Source: Nymphaea colorata (taxonomy: Eukaryota; Streptophyta; Magnoliopsida; Nymphaeales; Nymphaeaceae). From it: 37,073 nt of DNA. The stretch covers positions 1 through 37,073 of the forward strand of contig NW_022204860.1 of assembly GCF_008831285.2 (NCBI RefSeq), given 5' to 3'. A model generated the notes under the pieces. The model ran no database searches. It saw only the letters and a list, made by a program, of their open reading frames with translations, and was not told where the DNA came from. Positions 1 to 13,965 of the stretch are shown piece by piece (position 1 is the stretch's first letter; every line of letters starts with the position of its first letter). The translations under genes and the position numbers were made by a program.

Positions 1-1056
1 ACAATGTAATAACAAGTGAAACACATTAGATTAAATATAGGGGAGCAAATAACGACTTGAATCATACTCATTCTCATACAAACTTGTGATTCGATCAACA
101 AATCATTCAAAAGGATACTAACAATAAAAACATTAATAAATATGTGATCAAATGAATCGCTTAAATCCCACTCGGTTATACGAACAACTGATTCAATCGC
201 TTATACGCTACTATAAATGTAACGACAATTGAATTACTAGGGATGAAACTAATGCATAGATTCCATTTTAACTGGTGATTTAAATCGTTCTTTATAGAAT
301 AATAAACAGAAACACATAGTTAACTATAAGGATCAATGAATACTGAATCACAAACTAATCGTGAATGCTTAAAGATCATGTTGAATGATTAGTGGAATGA
401 AATTACAGGCTGTATGAACAAAATGACATTAAGTTATTACTTGCTATTCAGTTAATATAACGTTCGCTTGTATTACATCTATAACGAATGATTTCAATGG
501 TCAAACTAAAATTGTACGAAAAAATGAGATTCACGTCATCGTTTGATCGCTATCATTAGCCTAATGCTTTCACTTGTTATTACATTACAATGATTGTGAT
601 TGAAATCACAAGTTCAAATGGATGCAAGTGGGATCTACGCATTAGTTGATCTCTTGTAGTCAATCCAATGAGTGAACTTGTAGTTACATCAATAGTAAGG
701 ATCAATGAATTGAAATCACAAGTTTGTATCAATACGAGTGGGATTTAAGCGATTCATCTGAGCACGCATATTCATTGAATGTGATAACATGTTGCTACAT
801 CCACGTTGAAAGATTAGTGATTTAAATCACAAGTTGCATGAAAATGAACAAAATTCAAGTGGTTCATTTGCTCTTTATAGTAATCTAATGTGTTCACTTG
901 TTATTACATGTATAAGTAACGATTTAAATGATTGAAATCACCAATTCATATGGACACAAATCTGATGTATAGATTAGTTTGATGCTTGTAGTTAGTCCAA
1001 TAAGTAGAAATTTTGTTTCATTGAATTAAGTAAAAGGGTCAAACAAAAGCATAGAT
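1..1056 (-). repeat. Unit L0, partial and heavily deleted
   Basis: This is the first, incomplete higher-order unit. It begins about 52 bases into the unit relative to the next copy, so about 1,133 bases would be expected where 1,056 are present. The missing bases are scattered single or double losses, for example around 115-160 compared with 1215-1270. This is the pattern of an unpolished sequence end, not of biological decay, because substitutions are nearly absent. The 9-base variable site near 270 is in the short form. Confidence 0.9.
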
Positions 1057-2216
1057 CCCACTTGTATCCATATGAACTTGTGATTTCAATATTTAAATCG
1101 TTCATTACACATGTAATAACAAGTGAAACACATTAGATTAAATATAGGGGAGCAAATTAACGACTTGAATCTTATTCATTCTCATACAAACTTGTGATTT
1201 CGATCAACTAAATCATTCAAAATGGATGTACTAACAAGTTAAAAACATTCAATTAAATATGTGTGATCAAATGAATCGCTAAATCCCACTCGTGTTATAC
1301 GAACAACTGATTTCAATCGCTTATATCGCGTACTATAAATGTAACGACAAGTTGAATTACTAGGATGAAACTAATGCATAGATTCCATTTTTAACTGGTG
1401 ATTTAAATCGTTCTTTATAGAAGTAATAAACAGTGAAACACATTAGGTTAACTATAAGGATCAATTGAATGACTTGAATCACAAACTAATGCGTGAATGT
1501 GCTTAAAGATGCATGTTGAATGATTTAGTGGAATGAAATTACAGCTTGTATGAACATAAATGACATTTAAGTTATTACTTGCTGTATTTCAGTTAATATA
1601 ACGTGTTCGCTTGTTATTACATCTATAACGAATGATTCAATGGTTCAAACTAAAAGTTGTACGAAAAAATGAGATTCACGTCATTCGTTGATCGCTTATC
1701 ATTAGCCTAATGCGTTCACTTGTTATTACATGTACAATGATTGATTTGTTGATTGAAATCACAAGTTCAAATGGATGCAAGTGGATCTACGCATTAGTTT
1801 GATCTCTTGTAGTCAATCCAATGAGTTGAACTTGTAGTTACATCAATAGTAAGGATCTAATGAATTGAAATCACAAGTTTGTATCAATACGAGTGGATTT
1901 AAGCGATTCATCTGAGCACGCATATTTCATTGAATGTGATTAACATGTTGCTACATCCACGTTGAAAGATTTAGTGATTTAAATCACAAGTTTGCATGAA
2001 AATGAACAAAATTCAAGTGGTTCATTTGCTCTTTATAGTTAATCTAATGTGTTTCACTTGTTATTACATGTATAAGTAACGATTTAAATGATTGAAATCA
2101 CCAATTCATATGGACACAAATCTGATGTATAGATTAGTTTGATGCTTGTAGTTAGTCCAATAAGTAGAACTTTTGTTTCATTGAATTAAGTAAAAGGGTC
2201 AAACAAAAGCATAGAT
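1057..2216 (-). repeat. Unit L1 (1,160 bp)
   Basis: Complete unit and the shortest complete copy. Homopolymers are shortened throughout. The variable site near 1390 is the short form (aactggtgattt). The spacer at about 2166 keeps both 'gaac' and 'ttca', the combination also seen in R7 and R12. Confidence 0.93.
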
Positions 2217-3382
2217 CCCACTTGTATCCATATGAACTTGTGATTTCAATCATTAAATCGTTCATTACACATGTAATAACAAGTGAAACACATTAGATTA
2301 AATATAGGGAGCAAATTAACGACTTGAATCTTATCATTCTCATACAAACTTGTGATTTCGATCAACTAAATCATTCAAAATGGATGTACTAACAAGTTAA
2401 AAACATTCAATTAAATATGTGATCAAATGAATCGCTTAAATCCCACTCGTGTTATACGAACAACTGATTTCAATCGCTTATATCGCGTACTATAAATGTA
2501 ACGACAAGTTGAATTACTAGGGATGAAACTAATGCATAGATTCCATTTTAACTGATGTGATTTAAATCGTTCTTTATAGAAGTAATAAACAGTGAAACAC
2601 ATTAGGTTAACTATAAGGGATCAATTGAATGACTTGAATCACAAACTAATGCGTGAATGTGCTTAAAGATGCATGTTGAATGATTTAGTGGAATGAAATT
2701 ACAGGCTTGTATGAACATAAATGACATTTAAGTTATTTACTTGCTGTATTTCAGTTAATATAACGTGTTTCGCTTGTTATTACATCTATAACGAATGATT
2801 TCAATGGTTCAAACTAAAAGTTTGTACGAAAAAATGAGATTCACGTCATTCGTTTGATCGCTTATCATTAGCCTAATGCGTTTCACTTGTTATTACATGT
2901 ACAATGATTGATTTGTTGATTGAAATCACAAGTTCAAATGGATGCAAGTGGATCTACGCATTAGTTTGATCTCTTGTAGTCAATCCAATGAGTTGAACTT
3001 GTAGTTACATCAATAGTAAGGATCTAATGAATTGAAATCACAAGTTTGTATCAATACGAGTGGATTAAGCGATTCATCTGAGCACGCATATTTCATTGAA
3101 TGTGATTAACATGTTGCTACATCCACGTTGAAAGATTTAGTGGATTTAAATCACAAGTTTGCATGAAAATGAACAAAATTCAAGTGGTTCATTTGCTCTT
3201 TATAGTTAATCTAATGTGTTTCACTTGTTATTACATGTATAAGTAACGATTTAAATGATTGAAATCACCAATTCATATGGACACAAATCTGATGTATAGA
3301 TTAGTTTGATGCTTGTAGTTAGTCCAATAAGTAGAATTTTGTTTCATTGAATTAAGTAAAAGGGTCAAACAAAAGCATAGAT
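2217..3382 (-). repeat. Unit L2 (1,166 bp)
   Basis: Complete unit. The variable site at 2550-2560 reads aactgatgtga, an intermediate between the long and short forms, explained by losing one t and then a block. The spacer near 3335 is the 'gaatttt...ttca' form. Confidence 0.93.
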
Positions 3383-4549
3383 CCCACTTGTATCCATATG
3401 AACTTGTGATTTCAATCATTTAAATCGTTCATTACACATGTAATAACAAGTGAAACACATTAGATTAAATATAGGGAGCAAATTAACGACTTGAATCTTA
3501 TCATTCTCATACAAACTTGTGATTTCGATCAACTAAATCATTCAAAATGGATGTACTAACAAGTTAAAAACATTCAATTAAATATGTGTGATCAAATGAA
3601 TCGCTTAAATCCCACTCGTGTTTATACGAACAACTGATTTCAATCGCTTATATCGCGTACTATAAATGTAACGACAAGTTGAATTACTAGGGATGAAACT
3701 AATGCATAGATTCCATTTTTAACTGGTGATTTAAATCGTTCTTTATAGAAGTAATAAACAGTGAAACACATTAGGTTAACTATAAGGATCAATTGAATGA
3801 CTTGAATCACAAACTAATGCGTGAATGTGCTTAAAGATGCATGTTGAATGATTTAGTGGAATGAAATTACAGGCTTGTATGAACATAAATGACATTTAAG
3901 TTATTTACTTGCTGTATTTCAGTTAATATAACGTGTTTCGCTTGTTATTACATCTATAACGAATGATTTCAATGGTTCAAACTAAAAGTTTGTACGAAAA
4001 AATGAGATTCACGTCATTCGTTTGATCGCTTATCATTAGCCTAATGCGTTTCACTTGTTATTACATGTACAATGATTGATTTGTTGATTGAAATCACAAG
4101 TTCAAATGGATGCAAGTGGATCTACGCATTAGTTTGATCTCTTGTAGTCAATCCAATGAGTTGAACTTGTAGTTACATCAATAGTAAGGATCTAATGAAT
4201 TGAAATCACAAGTTTGTATCAATACGAGTGGATTTAAGCGATTCATCTGAGCACGCATATTTCATTGAATGTGATTAACATGTTGCTACATCCACGTTGA
4301 AAGATTAGTGGATTTAAATCACAAGTTTGCATGAAAATGAACAAAATTCAAGTGGTTCATTTGCTCTTTATAGTTAATCTAATGTGTTCACTTGTTATTA
4401 CATGTATAAGTAACGATTTAAATGATTGAAATCACCAATTCATATGGACACAAATCTGATGTATAGATTAGTTTGATGCTTGTAGTTAGTCCAATAAGTA
4501 GAATTTTGTTTCATTGAATTAAGTAAAAGGGTCAAACAAAAGCATAGAT
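3383..4549 (-). repeat. Unit L3 (1,167 bp)
   Basis: Complete unit with the short form of the variable site near 3720 and the 'gaatttt...ttca' spacer near 4500. The poly-g tract at the 'tataggg' position has three g's, where the right arm shows four c's. Confidence 0.93.
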
Positions 4550-5715
4550 CCCACTTGTATCCATATGAACTTGTGATTTCAATCATTTAAATCGTTCATT
4601 ACACATGTAATAACAAGTGAAACACATTAGATTAAATATAGGGAGCAAATTAACGACTTGAATCTTATCATTCTCATACAAACTTGTGATTTCGATCAAC
4701 TAAATCATTCAAAATGGATGTACTAACAAGTTAAAAACATTCAATTAAATATGTGTGATCAAATGAATCGCTTAAATCCCACTCGTGTTATACGAACAAC
4801 TGATTTCAATCGCTTATATCGCGTACTATAAATGTAACGACAAGTTGAATTACTAGGATGAAACTAATGCATAGATTCCATTTTTAACTGGTGATTTAAA
4901 TCGTTCTTTATAGAAGTAATAAACAGTGAAACACATTAGGTTAACTATAAGGATCAATTGAATGACTTGAATCACAAACTAATGCGTGAATGTGCTTAAA
5001 GATGCATGTTGAATGATTAGTGGAATGAAATTACAGCTTGTATGAACATAAATGACATTTAAGTTATTTACTTGCTGTATTTCAGTTAATATAACGTGTT
5101 TCGCTTGTTATTACATCTATAACGAATGATTTCAATGGTTCAAACTAAAAGTTTGTACGAAAAAATGAGATTCACGTCATTCGTTGATCGCTTATCATTA
5201 GCCTAATGCGTTTCACTTGTTATTACATGTACAATGATTGATTTGTTGATTGAAATCACAAGTTCAAATGGATGCAAGTGGGATCTACGCATTAGTTTGA
5301 TCTCTTGTAGTCAATCCAATGAGTTGAACTTGTAGTTACATCAATAGTAAGGATCTAATGAATTGAAATCACAAGTTTGTATCAATACGAGTGGATTTAA
5401 GCGATTCATCTGAGCACGCATATTTCATTGAATGTGATTAACATGTTGCTACATCCACGTTGAAAGATTTAGTGGATTTAAATCACAAGTTTGCATGAAA
5501 ATGAACAAAATTCAAGTGGTTCATTTGCTCTTTATAGTTAATCTAATGTGTTTCACTTGTTATTACATGTATAAGTAACGATTTAAATGATTGAAATCAC
5601 CAATTCATATGGACACAAATCTGATGTATAGATTAGTTTGATGCTTGTAGTTAGTCCAATAAGTAGAATTTTTGTTTCATTGAATTAAGTAAAAGGGTCA
5701 AACAAAAGCATAGAT
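4550..5715 (-). repeat. Unit L4 (1,166 bp)
   Basis: Complete unit, short form of the variable site near 4885, 'gaattttt...ttca' spacer near 5667. Differences from neighbours are single-base losses. Confidence 0.93.
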
Positions 5716-6893
5716 CCCACTTGTATCCATATGAACTTGTGATTTCAATCATTTAAATCGTTCATTACACATGTAATAACAAGTGAAACACATTAGATTA
5801 AATATAGGGAGCAAATTAACGACTTGAATCTTATTCATTCTCATACAAACTTGTGATTTCGATCAACTAAATCATTCAAAATGGATGTACTAACAAGTTA
5901 AAAACATTCAATTAAATATGTGTGATCAAATGAATCGCTTAAATCCCACTCGTGTTTATACGAACAACTGATTTCAATCGCTTATATCGCGTACTATAAA
6001 TGTAACGACAAGTTGAATTACTAGGGATGAAACTAATGCATAGATTCCATTTTAACTATGAACTGGTGATTTAAATCGTTCTTTATAGAAGTAATAAACA
6101 GTGAAACACATTAGGTTAACTATAAGGGATCAATTGAATGACTTGAATCACAAACTAATGCGTGAATGTGCTTAAAGATGCATGTTGAATGATTTAGTGG
6201 AATGAAATTACAGGCTTGTATGAACATAAATGACATTTAAGTTATTTACTTGCTGTATTTCAGTTAATATAACGTGTTTCGCTTGTTATTACATCTATAA
6301 CGAATGATTTCAATGGTTCAAACTAAAAGTTTGTACGAAAAAATGAGATTCACGTCATTCGTTTGATCGCTTATCATTAGCCTAATGCGTTTCACTTGTT
6401 ATTACATGTACAATGATTGATTTTGTTGATTGAAATCACAAGTTCAAATGGATGCAAGTGGATCTACGCATTAGTTTGATCTCTTGTAGTCAATCCAATG
6501 AGTTGAACTTGTAGTTACATCAATAGTAAGGATCTAATGAATTGAAATCACAAGTTTGTATCAATACGAGTGGATTTAAGCGATTCATCTGAGCACGCAT
6601 ATTTCATTGAATGTGATTAACATGTTGCTACATCCACGTTGAAAGATTTAGTGGATTTAAATCACAAGTTTGCATGAAAATGAACAAAATTCAAGTGGTT
6701 CATTTGCTCTTTTATAGTTAATCTAATGTGTTTCACTTGTTATTACATGTATAAGTAACGATTTAAATGATTGAAATCACCAATTCATATGGACACAAAT
6801 CTGATGTATAGATTAGTTTGATGCTTGTAGTTAGTCCAATAAGTAGAATTTTGTTTATTGAATTAAGTAAAAGGGTCAAACAAAAGCATAGAT
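5716..6893 (-). repeat. Unit L5 (1,178 bp)
   Basis: Complete unit. The variable site at 6054-6066 is a long form missing two bases (aactatgaactgg). The spacer near 6853 reads gtttattg, the only left-arm copy lacking the c of 'ttca'. Confidence 0.93.
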
Positions 6894-8067
6894 CCCACTT
6901 GTATCCATATGAACTTGTGATTTCAATCATTTAAATCGTTCATTACACATGTAATAACAAGTGAAACACATTAGATTAAATATAGGGAGCAAATTAACGA
7001 CTTGAATCTTATCATTCTCATACAAACTTGTGATTTCGATCAACTAAATCATTCAAAATGGATGTACTAACAAGTTAAAAACATTCAATTAAATATGTGT
7101 GATCAAATGAATCGCTTAAATCCCACTCGTGTTTATACGAACAACTGATTTCAATCGCTTATATCGCGTACTATAAATGTAACGACAAGTTGAATTACTA
7201 GGGATGAAACTAATGCATAGATTCCATTTTTAACTGGTGATTTAAATCGTTCTTTATAGAAGTAATAAACAGTGAAACACATTAGGTTAACTATAAGGGA
7301 TCAATTGAATGACTTGAATCACAAACTAATGCGTGAATGTGCTTAAAGATGCATGTTGAATGATTTAGTGGAATGAAATTACAGGCTTGTATGAACATAA
7401 ATGACATTTAAGTTATTTACTTGCTGTATTTCAGTTAATATAACGTGTTTCGCTTGTTATTACATCTATAACGAATGATTTCAATGGTTCAAACTAAAAG
7501 TTTGTACGAAAAAATGAGATTCACGTCATTCGTTTGATCGCTTATCATTAGCCTAATGCGTTTCACTTGTTATTACATGTACAATGATTGATTTTGTTGA
7601 TTGAAATCACAAGTTCAAATGGATGCAAGTGGATCTACGCATTAGTTTGATCTCTTGTAGTCAATCCAATGAGTTGAACTTGTAGTTACATCAATAGTAA
7701 GGATCTAATGAATTGAAATCACAAGTTTGTATCAATACGAGTGGGATTTAAGCGATTCATCTGAGCACGCATATTTCATTGAATGTGATTAACATGTTGC
7801 TACATCCACGTTGAAAGATTTAGTGGATTTAAATCACAAGTTTGCATGAAAATGAACAAAATTCAAGTGGTTCATTTGCTCTTTTATAGTTAATCTAATG
7901 TGTTTCACTTGTTATTACATGTATAAGTAACGATTTAAATGATTGAAATCACCAATTCATATGGACACAAATCTGATGTATAGATTAGTTTGATGCTTGT
8001 AGTTAGTCCAATAAGTAGAATTTTGTTTCATTGAATTAAGTAAAAGGGGTCAAACAAAAGCATAGAT
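6894..8067 (-). repeat. Unit L6 (1,174 bp)
   Basis: Complete unit. Short form of the variable site near 7230 and 'gaatttt...ttca' spacer near 8018. From here rightward some homopolymers reach full length (four t's in gattttgttg, four g's in aggggtc). Confidence 0.93.
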
Positions 8068-9249
8068 CCCACTTGTATCCATATGAACTTGTGATTTCAA
8101 TCATTTAAATCGTTCATTACACATGTAATAACAAGTGAAACACATTAGATTAAATATAGGGAGCAAATTAACGACTTGAATCTTATTCATTCTCATACAA
8201 ACTTGTGATTTCGATCAACTAAATCATTCAAAATGGATGTACTAACAAGTTAAAAACATTCAATTAAATATGTGTGATCAAATGAATCGCTTAAATCCCA
8301 CTCGTGTTTATACGAACAACTGATTTCAATCGCTTATATCGCGTACTATAAATGTAACGACAAGTTGAATTACTAGGGATGAAACTAATGCATAGATTCC
8401 ATTTTAACTGTATGAACTGGATTTAAATCGTTCTTTATAGAAGTAATAAACAGTGAAACACATTAGGTTAACTATAAGGATCAATTGAATGACTTGAATC
8501 ACAAACTAATGCGTGAATGTGCTTAAAGATGCATGTTGAATGATTTAGTGGAATGAAATTACAGGCTTGTATGAACATAAATGACATTTAAGTTATTTAC
8601 TTGCTGTATTTCAGTTAATATAACGTGTTTCGCTTGTTATTACATCTATAACGAATGATTTCAATGGTTCAAACTAAAAGTTTGTACGAAAAAATGAGAT
8701 TCACGTCATTCGTTTGATCGCTTATCATTAGCCTAATGCGTTTCACTTGTTATTACATGTACAATGATTGATTTTGTTGATTGAAATCACAAGTTCAAAT
8801 GGATGCAAGTGGGATCTACGCATTAGTTTGATCTCTTGTAGTCAATCCAATGAGTTGAACTTGTAGTTACATCAATAGTAAGGATCTAATGAATTGAAAT
8901 CACAAGTTTGTATCAATACGAGTGGGATTTAAGCGATTCATCTGAGCACGCATATTTCATTGAATGTGATTAACATGTTGCTACATCCACGTTGAAAGAT
9001 TTAGTGGATTTAAATCACAAGTTTGCATGAAAATGAACAAAATTCAAGTGGTTCATTTGCTCTTTTATAGTTAATCTAATGTGTTTCACTTGTTATTACA
9101 TGTATAAGTAACGATTTAAATGATTGAAATCACCAATTCATATGGACACAAATCTGATGTATAGATTAGTTTGATGCTTGTAGTTAGTCCAATAAGTAGA
9201 ATTTTTGTTTCATTGAATTAAGTAAAAGGGGTCAAACAAAAGCATAGAT
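8068..9249 (-). repeat. Unit L7 (1,182 bp)
   Basis: Complete unit. The variable site at 8406-8420 is the only left-arm copy with the full aactgtatgaactgg, but the following 'tg' is lost. Spacer is the 'gaattttt...ttca' form. Confidence 0.93.
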
Positions 9250-10425
9250 CCCACTTGTATCCATATGAACTTGTGATTTCAATCATTTAAATCGTTCATT
9301 ACACATGTAATAACAAGTGAAACACATTAGATTAAATATAGGGAGCAAATTAACGACTTGAATCTTATTCATTCTCATACAAACTTGTGATTTCGATCAA
9401 CTAAATCATTCAAAATGGATGTACTAACAAGTTAAAAACATTCAATTAAATATGTGTGATCAAATGAATCGCTTAAATCCCACTCGTGTTTATACGAACA
9501 ACTGATTTCAATCGCTTATATCGCGTACTATAAATGTAACGACAAGTTGAATTACTAGGGATGAAACTAATGCATAGATTCCATTTTTAACTGGTGATTT
9601 AAATCGTTCTTTATAGAAGTAATAAACAGTGAAACACATTAGGTTAACTATAAGGATCAATTGAATGACTTGAATCACAAACTAATGCGTGAATGTGCTT
9701 AAAGATGCATGTTGAATGATTTAGTGGAATGAAATTACAGGCTTGTATGAACATAAATGACATTTAAGTTATTTACTTGCTGTATTTCAGTTAATATAAC
9801 GTGTTTCGCTTGTTATTACATCTATAACGAATGATTTCAATGGTTCAAACTAAAAGTTTGTACGAAAAAATGAGATTCACGTCATTCGTTTGATCGCTTA
9901 TCATTAGCCTAATGCGTTTCACTTGTTATTACATGTACAATGATTGATTTTGTTGATTGAAATCACAAGTTCAAATGGATGCAAGTGGGATCTACGCATT
10001 AGTTTGATCTCTTGTAGTCAATCCAATGAGTTGAACTTGTAGTTACATCAATAGTAAGGATCTAATGAATTGAAATCACAAGTTTGTATCAATACGAGTG
10101 GGATTTAAGCGATTCATCTGAGCACGCATATTTCATTGAATGTGATTAACATGTTGCTACATCCACGTTGAAAGATTTAGTGGATTTAAATCACAAGTTT
10201 GCATGAAAATGAACAAAATTCAAGTGGTTCATTTGCTCTTTTATAGTTAATCTAATGTGTTTCACTTGTTATTACATGTATAAGTAACGATTTAAATGAT
10301 TGAAATCACCAATTCATATGGACACAAATCTGATGTATAGATTAGTTTGATGCTTGTAGTTAGTCCAATAAGTAGAATTTTTGTTTCATTGAATTAAGTA
10401 AAAGGGGTCAAACAAAAGCATAGAT
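9250..10425 (-). repeat. Unit L8 (1,176 bp)
   Basis: Complete unit with the short form of the variable site near 9588; otherwise close to the right-arm consensus. Spacer is the 'gaattttt...ttca' form. Confidence 0.93.
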
Positions 10426-11609
10426 CCCACTTGTATCCATATGAACTTGTGATTTCAATCATTTAAATCGTTCATTACACATGTAATAACAAGTGAAACA
10501 CATTAGATTAAATATAGGGAGCAAATTAACGACTTGAATCTTATTCATTCTCATACAAACTTGTGATTTCGATCAACTAAATCATTCAAAATGGATGTAC
10601 TAACAAGTTAAAAACATTCAATTAAATATGTGTGATCAAATGAATCGCTTAAATCCCACTCGTGTTTATACGAACAACTGATTTCAATCGCTTATATCGC
10701 GTACTATAAATGTAACGACAAGTTGAATTACTAGGGATGAAACTAATGCATAGATTCCATTTTAACTTATGAACTGGTGATTTAAATCGTTCTTTATAGA
10801 AGTAATAAACAGTGAAACACATTAGGTTAACTATAAGGGATCAATTGAATGACTTGAATCACAAACTAATGCGTGAATGTGCTTAAAGATGCATGTTGAA
10901 TGATTTAGTGGAATGAAATTACAGGCTTGTATGAACATAAATGACATTTAAGTTATTTACTTGCTGTATTTCAGTTAATATAACGTGTTTCGCTTGTTAT
11001 TACATCTATAACGAATGATTTCAATGGTTCAAACTAAAAGTTTGTACGAAAAAATGAGATTCACGTCATTCGTTTGATCGCTTATCATTAGCCTAATGCG
11101 TTTCACTTGTTATTACATGTACAATGATTGATTTTGTTGATTGAAATCACAAGTTCAAATGGATGCAAGTGGGATCTACGCATTAGTTTGATCTCTTGTA
11201 GTCAATCCAATGAGTTGAACTTGTAGTTACATCAATAGTAAGGATCTAATGAATTGAAATCACAAGTTTGTATCAATACGAGTGGGATTTAAGCGATTCA
11301 TCTGAGCACGCATATTTCATTGAATGTGATTAACATGTTGCTACATCCACGTTGAAAGATTTAGTGGATTTAAATCACAAGTTTGCATGAAAATGAACAA
11401 AATTCAAGTGGTTCATTTGCTCTTTTATAGTTAATCTAATGTGTTTCACTTGTTATTACATGTATAAGTAACGATTTAAATGATTGAAATCACCAATTCA
11501 TATGGACACAAATCTGATGTATAGATTAGTTTGATGCTTGTAGTTAGTCCAATAAGTAGAATTTTTGTTTCATTGAATTAAGTAAAAGGGGTCAAACAAA
11601 AGCATAGAT
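10426..11609 (-). repeat. Unit L9 (1,184 bp)
   Basis: Complete unit and the longest left-arm copy, close to the right-arm modal length. The variable site at 10764-10777 is a long form lacking one g (aacttatgaactgg). Confidence 0.94.
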
Positions 11610-12791
11610 CCCACTTGTATCCATATGAACTTGTGATTTCAATCATTTAAATCGTTCATTACACATGTAATAACAAGTGAAACACATTAGATTAAATATA
11701 GGGGAGCAAATTAACGACTTGAATCTTATTCATTCTCATACAAACTTGTGATTTCGATCAACTAAATCATTCAAAATGGATGTACTAACAAGTTAAAAAC
11801 ATTCAATTAAATATGTGTGATCAAATGAATCGCTTAAATCCCACTCGTGTTTATACGAACAACTGATTTCAATCGCTTATATCGCGTACTATAAATGTAA
11901 CGACAAGTTGAATTACTAGGGATGAAACTAAGCATAGATTCCATTTTAACTATGAACTGGTGATTTAAATCGTTCTTTATAGAAGTAATAAACAGTGAAA
12001 CACATTAGGTTAACTATAAGGATCAATTGAATGACTTGAATCACAAACTAATGCGTGAATGTGCTTAAAGATGCATGTTGAATGATTTAGTGGAATGAAA
12101 TTACAGGCTTGTATGAACATAAATGACATTTAAGTTATTTACTTGCTGTATTTCAGTTAATATAACGTGTTTCGCTTGTTATTACATCTATAACGAATGA
12201 TTTCAATGGTTCAAACTAAAAGTTTGTACGAAAAAATGAGATTCACGTCATTCGTTTGATCGCTTATCATTAGCCTAATGCGTTTCACTTGTTATTACAT
12301 GTACAATGATTGATTTTGTTGATTGAAATCACAAGTTCAAATGGATGCAAGTGGGATCTACGCATTAGTTTGATCTCTTGTAGTCAATCCAATGAGTTGA
12401 ACTTGTAGTTACATCAATAGTAAGGATCTAATGAATTGAAATCACAAGTTTGTATCAATACGAGTGGGATTTAAGCGATTCATCTGAGCACGCATATTTC
12501 ATTGAATGTGATTAACATGTTGCTACATCCACGTTGAAAGATTTAGTGGATTTAAATCACAAGTTTGCATGAAAATGAACAAAATTCAAGTGGTTCATTT
12601 GCTCTTTTATAGTTAATCTAATGTGTTTCACTTGTTATTACATGTATAAGTAACGATTTAAATGATTGAAATCACCAATTCATATGGACACAAATCTGAT
12701 GTATAGATTAGTTTGATGCTTGTAGTTAGTCCAATAAGTAGAATTTTTGTTTCATTGAATTAAGTAAAAGGGGTCAAACAAAAGCATAGAT
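11610..12791 (-). repeat. Unit L10 (1,182 bp)
   Basis: Complete unit. The variable site near 11948-11960 is the aactatgaactgg form. Just before it the copy reads ctaagcatag where most read ctaatgcatag; the same shortening occurs in R3, R5 and R9. Confidence 0.94.
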
Positions 12792-13965
12792 CCCACTTGT
12801 ATCCATATGAACTTGTGATTTCAATCATTTAAATCGTTCATTACACATGTAATAACAAGTGAAACACATTAGATTAAATATAGGGGAGCAAATTAACGAC
12901 TTGAATCTTATTCATTCTCATACAAACTTGTGATTTCGATCAACTAAATCATTCAAAATGGATGTACTAACAAGTTAAAAACATTCAATTAAATATGTGT
13001 GATCAAATGAATCGCTTAAATCCCACTCGTGTTTATACGAACAACTGATTTCAATCGCTTATATCGCGTACTATAAATGTAACGACAAGTTGAATTACTA
13101 GGGATGAAACTAATGCATAGATTCCATTTTTAACTGGTGATTTAAATCGTTCTTTATAGAAGTAATAAACAGTGAAACACATTAGGTTAACTATAAGGGA
13201 TCAATTGAATGACTTGAATCACAAACTAATGCGTGAATGTGCTTAAAGATGCATGTTGAATGATTTAGTGGAATGAAATTACAGCTTGTATGAACATAAA
13301 TGACATTTAAGTTATTTACTTGCTGTATTTCAGTTAATATAACGTGTTTCGCTTGTTATTACATCTATAACGAATGATTTCAATGGTTCAAACTAAAAGT
13401 TTGTACGAAAAAATGAGATTCACGTCATTCGTTTGATCGCTTATCATTAGCCTAATGCGTTTCACTTGTTATTACATGTACAATGATTGATTTTGTTGAT
13501 TGAAATCACAAGTTCAAATGGATGCAAGTGGGATCTACGCATTAGTTTGATCTCTTGTAGTCAATCCAATGAGTTGAACTTGTAGTTACATCAATAGTAA
13601 GGATCTAATGAATTGAAATCACAAGTTTGTATCAATACGAGTGGATTTAAGCGATTCATCTGAGCACGCATATTTCATTGAATGTGATTAACATGTTGCT
13701 ACATCCACGTTGAAAGATTTAGTGGATTTAAATCACAAGTTTGCATGAAAATGAACAAAATTCAAGTGGTTCATTTGCTCTTTTATAGTTAATCTAATGT
13801 GTTTCACTTGTTATTACATGTATAAGTAACGATTTAAATGATTGAAATCACCAATTCATATGGACACAAATCTGATGTATAGATTAGTTTGATGCTTGTA
13901 GTTAGTCCAATAAGTAGAATTTTTGTTTCATTGAATTAAGTAAAGGGTCAAACAAAAGCATAGAT
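12792..13965 (-). repeat. Unit L11 (1,174 bp)
   Basis: Complete unit, short form of the variable site near 13132. The spacer near 13920 is the 'gaattttt...ttca' form and the following tract is shortened to taaagggtc. Deletions begin to increase again toward the junction. Confidence 0.93.
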